Shown here: one piece after another, positions 15,359 to 23,789 of the stretch
How positions within the stretch are numbered: the first letter of the stretch is position 1
Layout: every line of letters begins with the position of its first letter
Source: Sporolactobacillus mangiferae
GTDB taxonomy: Bacteria; Bacillota; Bacilli; Bacillales; Sporolactobacillaceae
Direction of reading: 5' to 3'
DNA: 64,000 nt
Assembly: GCF_023336505.1 (NCBI RefSeq)
Contig: NZ_JAMAST010000010.1
Location: forward strand, 1 to 64,000
Notes under the pieces: model-generated
The model's input: the letters and a program-made list of their open reading frames with translations, nothing else
Told to the model about the DNA's origin: nothing
The model's database searches: none
Program-made: the position numbers and the translations under genes

Positions 15359-16720
15359 TTAAATCGTCATCGGGATTCTAATGATAAAATTGCTTCCTTT
15401 ACCAGGCGCTGATGCGACACGAATCGTTCCCCCGATTTGCTCCAGATTCTGCTTCACAACATACAGTCCCAACCCTTCTCCGGGAACCGTCTGGGCGTTA
15501 CTTCCCTTGTAATAGGCTTCAAATAAATGCTGCTGTTCTTTGGGCGATATACCTGCACCAGTATCCCTGATCTCGATAGTGAGCATCTTCTCATCCGCCT
15601 GGAAGAAAACCTCCACTTTACTGCCCGGTTGGGTGAATTTGTAAGCGTTGGTCAGGATGTTGTAAATACTCTGGCTCAGTTTATACAAATCGGTCTTAAT
15701 CATTATTTTCTCGTGACTCATCAAGGAAAGTGCGACTTGCTTCTGATCGAATTGAAGCTTAAGCCCGGCAATAATTCGTCGCAGTAAATGGCTGAATTCG
15801 AATGCTTCGACGCGGAGCGGGGATGCTTTTCTTTCGGTATCCAGCAGACCGCTCATATTGGAAATGATTGAGGAAATGTTCTCGATCTGCATTTCACAGG
15901 TTTTGATTTCCTCTGGTGTCAGATCAATGACCCCGTCCTGAAACCCTTCCAGATGTGTCTTCAATATTGTGAGCGGCGTCCGCGTCTGATGAACCATTTC
16001 ATCAAGTAGACGCTTACGCCCTTTTTGTTTCAGCTTTAACCGTGATTTCAATTCCTTCAGGCTTTGCTGGATAATCCGGACCTCCCGGATTTTTGAGAGC
16101 GGAATATCCACCTGATTTCCCAAATCGATATTCAGCGCCATAGATGAGGTATTTCTTAAGTCTCTGCTCAATCTTCGGCTCACGAAGAGCCCGATTATTA
16201 TCAGTAAAGCCAGCACGATAACGAAAGAGAGCAGGCTGGTGCGAATCAGCGCGGAACGAAACATCATGGAAGTCAGAGAATCACCGATGGAACTGTAGTG
16301 CGTCACGTTTACCGTGCCGATCGAAATGCCGGATTCCTTGAGTTCCGTCCGGTCGACCTCCTGGGAAAATGTTCCCGGCGCCCTGTGCCGCATCATACCG
16401 CTCATCATATTGTTCATGCTGCTAATGTCATTACTAACATTCGCAATGACCGAGCCATCCGCTTTATAGAGCGTGATTCGGGTAACCGGATCGTTCAAAT
16501 ATGACGCAAGCTGCGCCTCAATCTGCCGGGTAGTCATGTTATTTTGAGAAAGTGCTATTTTTGAAAAACTCTTGATCTGTGACAGGCTTTTATTATATTC
16601 ACTGGTCGTGTAGGTCTGAAAATAGCGGTTGATGAGCGAACTGAAGATCAGCGTATTGACAACGATCGCAAGAACGGCCGTTAGGGTCAGCATGATCAGC
16701 CACTGCCGCCGTATGGTCAT
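15359..16720 (-). CDS. Sensor histidine kinase with Met/His-rich extracellular loop
   Basis: A 453-aa kinase. It has TM1 (about 9-30), an extracellular domain containing NNMMSGMMRHRAPG at about residues 98-112, and TM2 (about 165-187). The DHp helix carries the phospho-His in MVHQTRTPLTIL, and the ATPase N, G1 and G2 boxes are NILTNAYKF, DTGAGIS and GEGLGLYV. The Met/His cluster suggests copper or silver sensing, in keeping with the cupredoxin next door; that is inference. It overlaps the response-regulator gene by ATGA, so translation is coupled. Confidence 0.85.
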   Translation of the reverse strand: MTIRRQWLIMLTLTAVLAIVVNTLIFSSLINRYFQTYTTSEYNKSLSQIKSFSKIALSQNNMTTRQIEAQLASYLNDPVTRITLYKADGSVIANVSNDISSMNNMMSGMMRHRAPGTFSQEVDRTELKESGISIGTVNVTHYSSIGDSLTSMMFRSALIRTSLLSFVIVLALLIIIGLFVSRRLSRDLRNTSSMALNIDLGNQVDIPLSKIREVRIIQQSLKELKSRLKLKQKGRKRLLDEMVHQTRTPLTILKTHLEGFQDGVIDLTPEEIKTCEMQIENISSIISNMSGLLDTERKASPLRVEAFEFSHLLRRIIAGLKLQFDQKQVALSLMSHEKIMIKTDLYKLSQSIYNILTNAYKFTQPGSKVEVFFQADEKMLTIEIRDTGAGISPKEQQHLFEAYYKGSNAQTVPGEGLGLYVVKQNLEQIGGTIRVASAPGKGSNFIIRIPMTI

Positions 16721-17412
16721 TGTTTCACATCCCCGAAAATGTAACCCGCACCATATTTTGTGATGAGCATCTTTGGATGCCTGGGGTCTTCCTCGATTTT
16801 CTGACGAATACGCTTGATATAACTGTCAATGTTGCGGTCATATCCCTCGTAATTGTTTCCATATGCCAGTTCAATGAGCTGCTCTCGGGTCAGCACCTGA
16901 CCTTGATGCCGAAACATAACAAGAAGCAGTGCGTACTCGGCAGAAGTGACCGGAATCTCTTCCTCTCCCTGATAGAGCTTCATGCTGCCGGTATGCAAGT
17001 GCAGCGCTTTACAATGATAAACCATTTCATCGGTTTCATGGTAAACCCACTTGATGATCACCCGAACACGTTTCATTAGCTCCTTAAGGCTGAATGGTTT
17101 GACGACATAATCATCTGCGCCCGTGTCAAACCCGTGAAGTCTGTCAATTTCCTCCTGCTTTGCTGTAAGCATAATGACCGGAACGTCGGAAACCTTTCGG
17201 ATTTCCCGCAGCACCTCAAATCCGTCAATTCCAGGCATCATAATATCTAATAGAATGAGGTGAATGGTCTGGCTGCCAAAGATCTCAAGTGCTTCGAAGC
17301 CATCTTTCGCAAGAGAAGGAATGTAGCCTTCTTTCTCAAGGTATTTGGCTACGACATCCCGTATTTCCTTTTGATCTTCCACAATCATCACATGATAGTC
17401 CATTCCACTCAA
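16717..17412 (-). CDS. OmpR-family response regulator
   Basis: A 231-aa regulator. The receiver domain (about 6-118) has the acidic pair VEDQ, the phospho-Asp in ILLDIMMPG and the Lys in VVKPFS. It is followed by an OmpR-type winged helix ending RQKIEEDPRHPKMLITKYGAGYIF. The start may be TTG at 17412 (GGGGACG upstream) or ATG three codons later. It is cotranscribed with the kinase and is preceded by two SHOCT genes on the same strand. Confidence 0.87.
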   Translation of the reverse strand: MSGMDYHVMIVEDQKEIRDVVAKYLEKEGYIPSLAKDGFEALEIFGSQTIHLILLDIMMPGIDGFEVLREIRKVSDVPVIMLTAKQEEIDRLHGFDTGADDYVVKPFSLKELMKRVRVIIKWVYHETDEMVYHCKALHLHTGSMKLYQGEEEIPVTSAEYALLLVMFRHQGQVLTREQLIELAYGNNYEGYDRNIDSYIKRIRQKIEEDPRHPKMLITKYGAGYIFGDVKQ

Positions 17413-17469
17413 CTCGTCCCCATTTGAAAATTATGCTGTTTTGCCTGCTTCATCAAATACGTCCGCTGT

Positions 17470-17721
17470 TTATTTGCCCAGTACCTTCTTCATCTTTAAG
17501 TACTCCTCTTCGCTTATTTCTCCCCTTGCGTAACGAAGTTTCAAGAGTTCGAGTGAACCATCATCCTTCTTTTTAGGTGAGGCCATTCTGAACAGAATCA
17601 CGGCGGCAATGATGACCGCAGCCAGCAGCAATACACCCGTACCCATCATCATCCAGGGCCAAAAAAATCCGTCTCCATAGCCAAAACATCCACCAAAACC
17701 ATTATATCCTCTGAACATCAT
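17470..17721 (-). CDS. Small membrane protein with SHOCT domain
   Basis: An 83-aa protein. The Gly/Phe/Met-rich N terminus is followed by one membrane segment (about 24-46) and a C-terminal SHOCT motif (LELLKLRYARGEISEEEYLK). SHOCT proteins commonly sit in copper and heavy-metal clusters, function uncertain. AAGGAGG precedes the start. It lies directly upstream of the response regulator. Confidence 0.8.
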   Translation of the reverse strand: MMFRGYNGFGGCFGYGDGFFWPWMMMGTGVLLLAAVIIAAVILFRMASPKKKDDGSLELLKLRYARGEISEEEYLKMKKVLGK

Positions 17722-17756
17722 ACAAGTCCTCCTTAACTGTCATTTAATTTTTTCGC

Positions 17757-17936
17757 TTAAGACCTGATTGTTTTCAGCATCCGGTTGTAGGTATCTTCGT
17801 CAATCTCCCCTGAGACAAAACGCTGTTTCAGGATCTCTTCCGCATTTGACGTTTTATCCCGGCTGAGCCCGTTTCTGCTTGTCTGACGAAAAAGGTAGTA
17901 GCCACCAAACACTAGTAGAATAATTATAAGAAGCAT
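17757..17936 (-). CDS. Second SHOCT-domain small membrane protein
   Basis: A 59-aa protein. It has one membrane helix (MLLIIILLVFGGYYLF) and a SHOCT tail (AEEILKQRFVSGEIDEDTYN). The start is set at 17936 by AAGGAGG upstream; a longer open frame to 18140 has no ribosome site and no family likeness. It heads the copper-type group. Confidence 0.75.
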   Translation of the reverse strand: MLLIIILLVFGGYYLFRQTSRNGLSRDKTSNAEEILKQRFVSGEIDEDTYNRMLKTIRS

Positions 17937-18159
17937 CAATAGAAAGGCCTCCTTTGGATTGTTTCTATAATCATTATTACCGAAAAATGTGGCACAATTA
18001 TGATTAAGTTCATTAAATTTCAATTTAAAACATGGTATAAAGTACTTGAGAGTGCAACTTAAAAAGCAAAACTTATTTTCCCGGTGATCCCTTGTATCTT
18101 TAAACACTATCTGGGTGACATTACGTAAAGAGCGACTCATTATTTTTCGATCATACTTA

Positions 18160-18207
18160 TGTTGAAGTTGTTGGCCTGATCCTGAGCTTTAAGCCCTTGG
18201 TGACCAT
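18160..18207 (-). pseudogene. Remnant of a TnpB-like start (IS200/IS605 type)
   Basis: A strong GGGAGGTGAATTCC ribosome site is followed by an ATG reading MVTKGLKLRIRP before a stop. That resembles the first residues of TnpB (K-x-x-K-x-R-I-Y-P). Nothing else of TnpB is visible. It is a short match, so this could be coincidence. The rest of 17937-18540 holds no gene that I can support. Confidence 0.35.
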
Positions 18208-18621
18208 GGAATTCACCTCCCATCAAGATCCATTGTAGCACATATGTTCGCCTTAATGATGACTAAATGGCATTATTATGCAGTTACCGGGTTGCCCGTG
18301 GCGCGGATTCATCCCGGCCATGAATAGCCAGGTTTTCTCCGCTGGCAACCTTTATAAATGGATAATATGGTTAAAATGGAATGGTGCACCTTTTAGGGAC
18401 TCGTTGGCTTTTTTGATCACACCAGAGAAATCAATCATCTGAATATTATGACATAAGGGAATCAGTATGTTTATGCAACGCTAGTATTTTTATTAATATA
18501 AAAATACTGTTTTTCACGTTAATTAGCTGAGTCATTAAGTCATATCAAATCCCTTTTTTGTGTGAATTTAGTCACAAATTTGTGTTTTATCAGAATACCG
18601 ACTTTACGGGTAATACTGCAG

Positions 18622-18756
18622 GTCAAGTCCCCACATTTGTGTCCCGTGCTGGTCGAGTCCCCAAGTTTGTGTCGCAAAAAATTATGAAAAAAAAACGACA
18701 CAAACTTGGGGATTTTGTAGATATTAAAGCTTTTTTTAGTCCCCATCTTCATGTCG
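18622..18756. repeat. Array of 17-bp repeats, direct and inverted
   Basis: The unit GTCCCCAAGTTTGTGTC recurs: GTCAAGTCCCCACATTTGTGTC at 18622 is shortened here to its core TCCCCACATTTGTGTC. A second copy, TCCCCAAGTTTGTGTCG at 18658-18674, is perfectly inverted by CGACACAAACTTGGGGA at 18696-18712, and a diverged copy AGTCCCCATCTTCATGTCG lies at 18738-18756. It does not match the Tn7-like end sites (AATAAAGT). It looks like a protein-binding array of another transposon or plasmid-type element. Confidence 0.6.
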
Positions 18757-18780
18757 CCAGACACTAAGCGAAAAATAGTC

Positions 18781-18819
18781 AAACAAGCTGGATTTCCCTA
18801 GGGAATATCCGGCTTGTTT
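18781..18819. terminator. Strong hairpin with inner palindrome, probable terminator
   Basis: AAACAAGCTGG pairs with CCGGCTTGTTT (one wobble) and encloses TCCCTAGGGA. The plus-strand stem is followed by TTGTGC. It could close a lost gene of the repeat-bearing element. Confidence 0.55.
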
Positions 18820-18915
18820 TGTGCAAACGCTATGGAGGATCAACTTTTAAACCGAAGAGGAGGCATATATTTTCTACCGCTTCTTTTTAGATGAATTTAT
18901 TTTCTTTCTTAATAT

Positions 18916-19308
18916 TTACTTTCCTTGAAGATGTTCAAACACTCTGGACAGTTCCATTGGTAAATCGCCAGGCTTACGTGCTGTAATAAATTGACCGTCC
19001 TCTACCATAGGTTCATTTACATAGACACCGCCAGCCTCAGTTATTTCATTAGCAACTTCGTGCCAAAATGTCATATTGCGTCCTTTTACAAGCCCAGCCG
19101 ACGCAAGTAATTGTGGACCGTGACAGACAGCACCAATAAGATTTCCGCTCTTTGCAAATTCCTGTACAAAATGAATAGCTTCTGGAATTTGTCTGAGTGC
19201 ACCAGGTGCCAATCCTCCAGGAATATAAAGAAGTTTGTAATCCTCTGGATTGCATTCATTAAGTCTTTTTGTAACCTGTAGTTCCATCCCACGGTAAGCC
19301 TTCAATAC
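18916..19308 (-). pseudogene. 5'-truncated DJ-1/PfpI-family protein
   Basis: About 130 residues match the C-terminal part of the PfpI/DJ-1 family: LLYIPGGLAPGALRQIPE, the nucleophile elbow IGAVCHGPQLLASAG with its cysteine, and RKPGDLPMELSRVFEHL. The family is usually 165-190 aa and begins with a VxVLLxDGFExxE-type strand, which is missing. The reading frame runs on upstream into the start of the neighbouring truncated gene in another frame. A deletion joined the two near 19305. Confidence 0.7.
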
Positions 19309-19706
19309 TCCACCTGCTTGAAAATAAGTTCTTTTCTCCGTTGAAGTTCTTGCTTTAAGCTTTCTTCCTTTATTCGCTTGCAATTTTCACACTGACAATT
19401 TGGAGCATCCTGATGTCCACATTTTGGGCAATATGATATGCTTTCGCCTTGGTTATAGCCATGCAGTGAGGTCCAATCTTGTACCATCTTTGTACGGCAG
19501 TAAAAACAATGAGTGTCCGTCAATTTTTTTGGAAAAGTGAATATGAGCCTGGATGTGGGAACCTTCACCTTGTAATCTTTTATTAATCTAGTTACCTTCT
19601 CACCAGCATAGTACTTGTTAATTAATTCAACTATTTCAGCTTTTGTTAAATGACTGATCTTATCATTGACATGAGAAAAATCCAGTTCGTTTTCAGTGAT
19701 TTTCAT
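19302..19706 (-). pseudogene. 3'-truncated zinc-ribbon protein
   Basis: A 134-aa frame with an N-terminal helical region (LTKAEIVELINKYYAG) and two Cys pairs: HCFYCRTK and YCPKCGHQ, then C-Q-C-E-N-C-K-R-I-K, i.e. zinc-ribbon-like motifs. The frame stops at the junction with the PfpI fragment, so it is probably the N-terminal part of a larger protein. I do not recognise the family with certainty. Its position among repeat arrays suggests mobile-element ancestry. Confidence 0.5.
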
Positions 19707-19840
19707 TTTGAGTTCATCATTCCTAATTAATTTCTATTCACTTTTTTACATTTTCTTACTGTTTGTTTTCGGCAATTAGAAAATGCATGTTTTGGCAATT
19801 TAATTAATTTTATAATTCTCATTTGGTGAGTATCATAAAT

Positions 19841-19946
19841 GGCTTGACATGGAGCCTCTGCGGATACAGTTTTACCGCAAAAGCGGCAGGCACATTGGTT
19901 TTGCACGGCTTATTAGCCTACCGCATCCGCCTCTCCATGTAAAGCC
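19841..19946. repeat. Long interrupted inverted repeat with internal stems
   Basis: GGCTTGACATGGAG at 19841 pairs with CTCCATGTAAAGCC ending at 19946, extended by GCGGAT/ATCCGC. Inside, GCGGCAGGC (19873-19881) pairs with GCCTACCGC (19915-19923). The whole 106 bp can fold as a branched structure. It lies in the 620-bp non-coding gap before tnsE, in which I see no gene. It could be a MITE-like element or a structured RNA. Confidence 0.55.
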
Positions 19947-20327
19947 GTGCATTGAACTTATTATAATTTGCTAATTGCCAAATACTACATTCCTTAGTTG
20001 CCACTAACACTGTTTATCCCTGATTAATAAAAGGCTTTCATTTTATTTTACCATATACATCCAACAAAATTACTAGCCTTAGATTGCACTTATAATAAAA
20101 TACTTTTGTTTCCACTTACAAATTAACTATTTACAAAATCAGAGCAAAGAAAAACTCGGAGGCCGAAGTCCGATTGAATATCAGATTGGGACAACCGAGC
20201 AACCAATATAATTAAACTGTCCAACTTTTGGGGTTTACATCAAGTCAATTTTTTGGCAAAACAAGCAGCTTAAAACCAAAAATTAGATGTCCCCTTAAAG
20301 GACGATCAACTATTTCTCCTAACCGTT

Positions 20328-21905
20328 TTAAACAAGAAGCGATATCTTTTCAAAAACTCTATCTGCCCAATGTCTGCTGTCTTTACTTGTATGCTTCAGC
20401 TTTGCATAATTCACGTGTTGCAAGCAATCCTTAGACCAGCTGCCGCTTTTTAAAACCAATGTATTAAGCAAATTATGTATGCCTCTTTCTTCATCACCCC
20501 TGTTTTTCACATTTTTTATCCGGACAAGAAGAGTCGATAGGGAGCGCTGATCCGGACGGGCAACTTCTAATATAAAAACGGGCTGTAAATAGCGTGGCAC
20601 TACTCTCACCACAGCACATATCCGTCTTTCTCCATTCGGCAACCATGCAAATTTTCTGCCTAAGGGCAGAGGAACAGGAGATGCCGAGATTTGAAACTCC
20701 TGATGTATGTCAGCAAAAATTCTAAGCATTTGATAAAAATCTTCCAGCCCAAATTTCTTCGCATCAGGCAATTCAATTGGCTTAAAATCAATTGGCTGCA
20801 AGGTGCCACCAGCAATTGGTTCATCGACACTTGCAGCGATGACTTGGGCTCCCCCTCCTCCTTTCTTAGTTATATATGTATCCCCCTGGTTAACTTGCTG
20901 CTGAGTTTTGGGAATCCGCTTTATCTCGATTGGATTTTGAAAAGAGATTTGCGTATCATCCAGTTCGATTACCGGTTGATGGATGTCTTCCTTGGCCTCA
21001 TCCTTCCGATCATTGTTTACCTCAAAATCTTGTTCTTTTTCCCATTTTGTTTTTTGCTTTTTCTTAGGATTGGGGACGTAATATCGCTGTTTTATGGCGT
21101 CATGACTATAATTAATTCTATCAAATGCGATATCCGCTCCGGTAAAACGAAGCAGTTCATAAATAAGAACTTGATCTTTTATTCGTCGGCCTCTAACTGT
21201 CCATTTAGAATTCATCATCCGAGGAACATTCAATTCTAAGAACTGCCCATATTTATGCATGTCTTGAACCATCTGGGCATAAACATTGCTCTGCACAGAT
21301 CCAAAGGCATTTCGAATCACAGGCGTTAAATAAAGCCACGCAAAATGACTGGCAAAGTAATTATTTATTATGGCAGAAGGAATAACATTAGAAAATGCCA
21401 AATCAACCTCTCTCCCGTTTATTTGACAGGCATTAATTAAGAACTCTAATCCCTGGGGACGGAGCAGTGCATTGGCAAGTTCTTTGTTTCTTATAAATAA
21501 GGCTCTTATCAGCTCAGCATGGGGAATAAAGTAATGAACTCCCTGTGCTTGAAAACACCAGATCTTCTGGCGAATCAGCTCAGCTTTACCGTGCAGATAA
21601 TAATTAAATGATCGGCATACATTAAGAGCCTGTTCCGTATGACCATGAGAAAGATCCTGTACCAAGAGTGTTTCAATCGTACCGTCTTTTTGCGATGTTA
21701 ACGGCCGACCGTTTTGATAATATTGGCCGATTCGCAACATAGGTAATAGCCCGATAGGATATTGAACTAAGTTGACTTTTTTCCTATCTTCAAACGCAAC
21801 AAAAATTCTCCATTTTTTTGCCGGAGTCAGTACTACATGGCCTATCCAATGCAGTTTGACAACTCGGTTTTGAAACGGCCACGGCTTAAGTATGACAGAT
21901 GTCAA
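20328..21905 (-). CDS. tnsE: Tn7-like transposition protein TnsE
   Basis: A 525-aa protein in the tnsE position, close in length to Tn7 TnsE (538 aa). It has an N-terminal region starting W-P-F-Q-N, a Lys/Glu-rich hydrophilic middle (about 290-350), and a C-terminal domain (about 380-525) with LPNGERRICAVVRVV and RPDQRSLSTLLVRI typical of the TnsE fold. In Tn7, TnsE directs insertion into replicating DNA such as conjugal plasmids by contacting the sliding clamp. The gene starts 3 bp after tnsD ends. Identification rests on position, length and overall likeness. Confidence 0.78.
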   Translation of the reverse strand: MTSVILKPWPFQNRVVKLHWIGHVVLTPAKKWRIFVAFEDRKKVNLVQYPIGLLPMLRIGQYYQNGRPLTSQKDGTIETLLVQDLSHGHTEQALNVCRSFNYYLHGKAELIRQKIWCFQAQGVHYFIPHAELIRALFIRNKELANALLRPQGLEFLINACQINGREVDLAFSNVIPSAIINNYFASHFAWLYLTPVIRNAFGSVQSNVYAQMVQDMHKYGQFLELNVPRMMNSKWTVRGRRIKDQVLIYELLRFTGADIAFDRINYSHDAIKQRYYVPNPKKKQKTKWEKEQDFEVNNDRKDEAKEDIHQPVIELDDTQISFQNPIEIKRIPKTQQQVNQGDTYITKKGGGGAQVIAASVDEPIAGGTLQPIDFKPIELPDAKKFGLEDFYQMLRIFADIHQEFQISASPVPLPLGRKFAWLPNGERRICAVVRVVPRYLQPVFILEVARPDQRSLSTLLVRIKNVKNRGDEERGIHNLLNTLVLKSGSWSKDCLQHVNYAKLKHTSKDSRHWADRVFEKISLLV

Positions 21906-21908
21906 ATC

Positions 21909-23777
21909 TCACACCTCTTTCCGACAGTTTGAATAGTTGTCTATTTGCAAATCTATTTCTCGGTTGACTTTTTCTCCGATATCTTTATGCAACCCGGCTA
22001 AGCGCCTAATTCTCCATGCAACGACGTCCTGATGCTGATTGTACAATGTTTTAGCAGCCCAACGAACACGCCGTATCTGGAACTGCTCCACCGATTCTGT
22101 GACTTGGTTTAAATAAACATTTGTTTGAAATAATTTTTCCAAATGTCTCTCCAGAAGAGCAAGTTTTCCGATTTCCTTTCCGATCCGGCTTCGATTAATG
22201 CGAACGGGCTTAGGAAATTTCAACAACTTATGGACGACATCCTTGATTTCCTTTACTAACTGCCGATCTCGCTCTGTCCAATTAACACGTTGGTTTTTGA
22301 CAGCTGTTTTGTTTATTTTTGATGAATGCTTCTGTAGCCACTGTCTATCATGCCTGTACAACCAGGCATACAATGCTGGATTACGTTTCCGAACTTCCGT
22401 CACCGATGTTTTAGAATTCTCTTCCTGAAAAAGTAACCATTGTGTTCTTTTTGATTCCAGAGGCAGCGTGCTGGCTTCCTTTGAGTCATCTTTGGCAATT
22501 TGCTGCTGATTGGCGTATTTTTTCACAGTGCCTATGTCCACCTTTAACCGCTTCGCCGCAGCATAATAGCTTAACTTCTTAATATAAATCAAATCATGCA
22601 CCTTATCTTGCCATACCAGGCCAAATTGTTTCACACGCCCGATTTTATAACGATCTTCTATACTGTGATCAGGCCCTCTTCTTGAATAGATGAAACCGCA
22701 GGAACAAGTAAACGTCCCCACTGGTTTTCTTGTGTCAGTACAAATCGTTTCTTTAACATTCGGGATAACAGGTTGCAGATAGTGATCTGCGGCTGGATTC
22801 AAACAAGGATATGGCGGCGAACCAAAGGGGTCGTATGTCTGCGATTCGTACCGATAGAAAGTATCAATGGATTCTCCGAGAAAATGAGTCAACAGTATAT
22901 GCCGAATGGGATGGAAAGCTTTTCTTTGTTTACGAGTAATGGCCTTCAGCCAGCAGGAGGAATTGTCTGAATCAATCGGTGATTGAACAGCTTCAAGCAA
23001 CTCCCTTCCGTAGAAATGGCTAAACTGCTGTGCTAAGGTATGCTGATCAACCGAACCGCTGATCGTTGCGTATCCCTGCCTTTGAAGCAAATATTTATAA
23101 GCTTGTTCTACACCGGAACGTGTAAAAGAAAGATCGGTATGGGCTAGCTGGATGAGCTCTTTCGCGATGATCAGCAGGCTTTGTATCGTTTTTTCACTAT
23201 ACATTGGCAGACCTTGTGACCGTTTGCAGTTCTGCATGGTCGCTGCATGATATACATACTTATTTTTTCCTCGAAAAGATACCGAAGAATTGAGCAGGAA
23301 ATGCTTATGCTTCGGACATACTAAAACGCCGGGAAGCTGATGGGACATATGCCAGTACATTTCTCCATATTGCTGGATATCTTCATCTGCACATTTCGGA
23401 CAGAAGCGAAAGACTGATGGCTCGGAAACACTGCTGGCCATTGCACCAGTCATCATGTGTATCGAACCCGGGCTAGTTCCTTCAAGCATTTCTGTAAAGA
23501 CCCTGTCCCTAACATCTTTCTTAGCAAAAGTCGTGTAATAGTGAAAAAAGGTGTGCTGGCCGATCCATTCATCAATTCCCAGTGGATCAAAATGTTTCAG
23601 ACGTTTATAGACCTGTCTCAAATGGGCAGGAAGATCCGGCACAGCCATTACCCTTGAAGAGCCATACAGTTCAGTCATCGTCGCTTTCGGGCTGAGGTTG
23701 CATGAACGCATATGATAACGGGCAAACCAGCTGTACAGTAATTCATCTTCGTAAAGCTCAGGGAAGAAAGCTAGCAT
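21909..23777 (-). CDS. tnsD: TnsD/TniQ target selector
   Basis: A 622-aa TniQ-family protein beginning FPELYEDELLYSWFARYHMR, the family hallmark. A CCCH zinc finger is visible in FCPKCADED with VCPKHKHFLL, and a second Cys pair in TFTCSCGFIYS. The C-terminal half has helix-turn-helix-like repeats (AAKRLKVDIGTVKKYAN). TnsD binds the end of glmS and guides the TnsABC transposase to attTn7; this element is found exactly there. It is longer than Tn7 TnsD (508 aa). Confidence 0.88.
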   Translation of the reverse strand: MLAFFPELYEDELLYSWFARYHMRSCNLSPKATMTELYGSSRVMAVPDLPAHLRQVYKRLKHFDPLGIDEWIGQHTFFHYYTTFAKKDVRDRVFTEMLEGTSPGSIHMMTGAMASSVSEPSVFRFCPKCADEDIQQYGEMYWHMSHQLPGVLVCPKHKHFLLNSSVSFRGKNKYVYHAATMQNCKRSQGLPMYSEKTIQSLLIIAKELIQLAHTDLSFTRSGVEQAYKYLLQRQGYATISGSVDQHTLAQQFSHFYGRELLEAVQSPIDSDNSSCWLKAITRKQRKAFHPIRHILLTHFLGESIDTFYRYESQTYDPFGSPPYPCLNPAADHYLQPVIPNVKETICTDTRKPVGTFTCSCGFIYSRRGPDHSIEDRYKIGRVKQFGLVWQDKVHDLIYIKKLSYYAAAKRLKVDIGTVKKYANQQQIAKDDSKEASTLPLESKRTQWLLFQEENSKTSVTEVRKRNPALYAWLYRHDRQWLQKHSSKINKTAVKNQRVNWTERDRQLVKEIKDVVHKLLKFPKPVRINRSRIGKEIGKLALLERHLEKLFQTNVYLNQVTESVEQFQIRRVRWAAKTLYNQHQDVVAWRIRRLAGLHKDIGEKVNREIDLQIDNYSNCRKEV

Positions 23778-23789
23778 CGTTCAGTCCTC

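Noticed and set aside
18622-18756. CRISPR array
   Set aside because: Units are both direct and inverted, spacers are irregular, and there are no cas genes.
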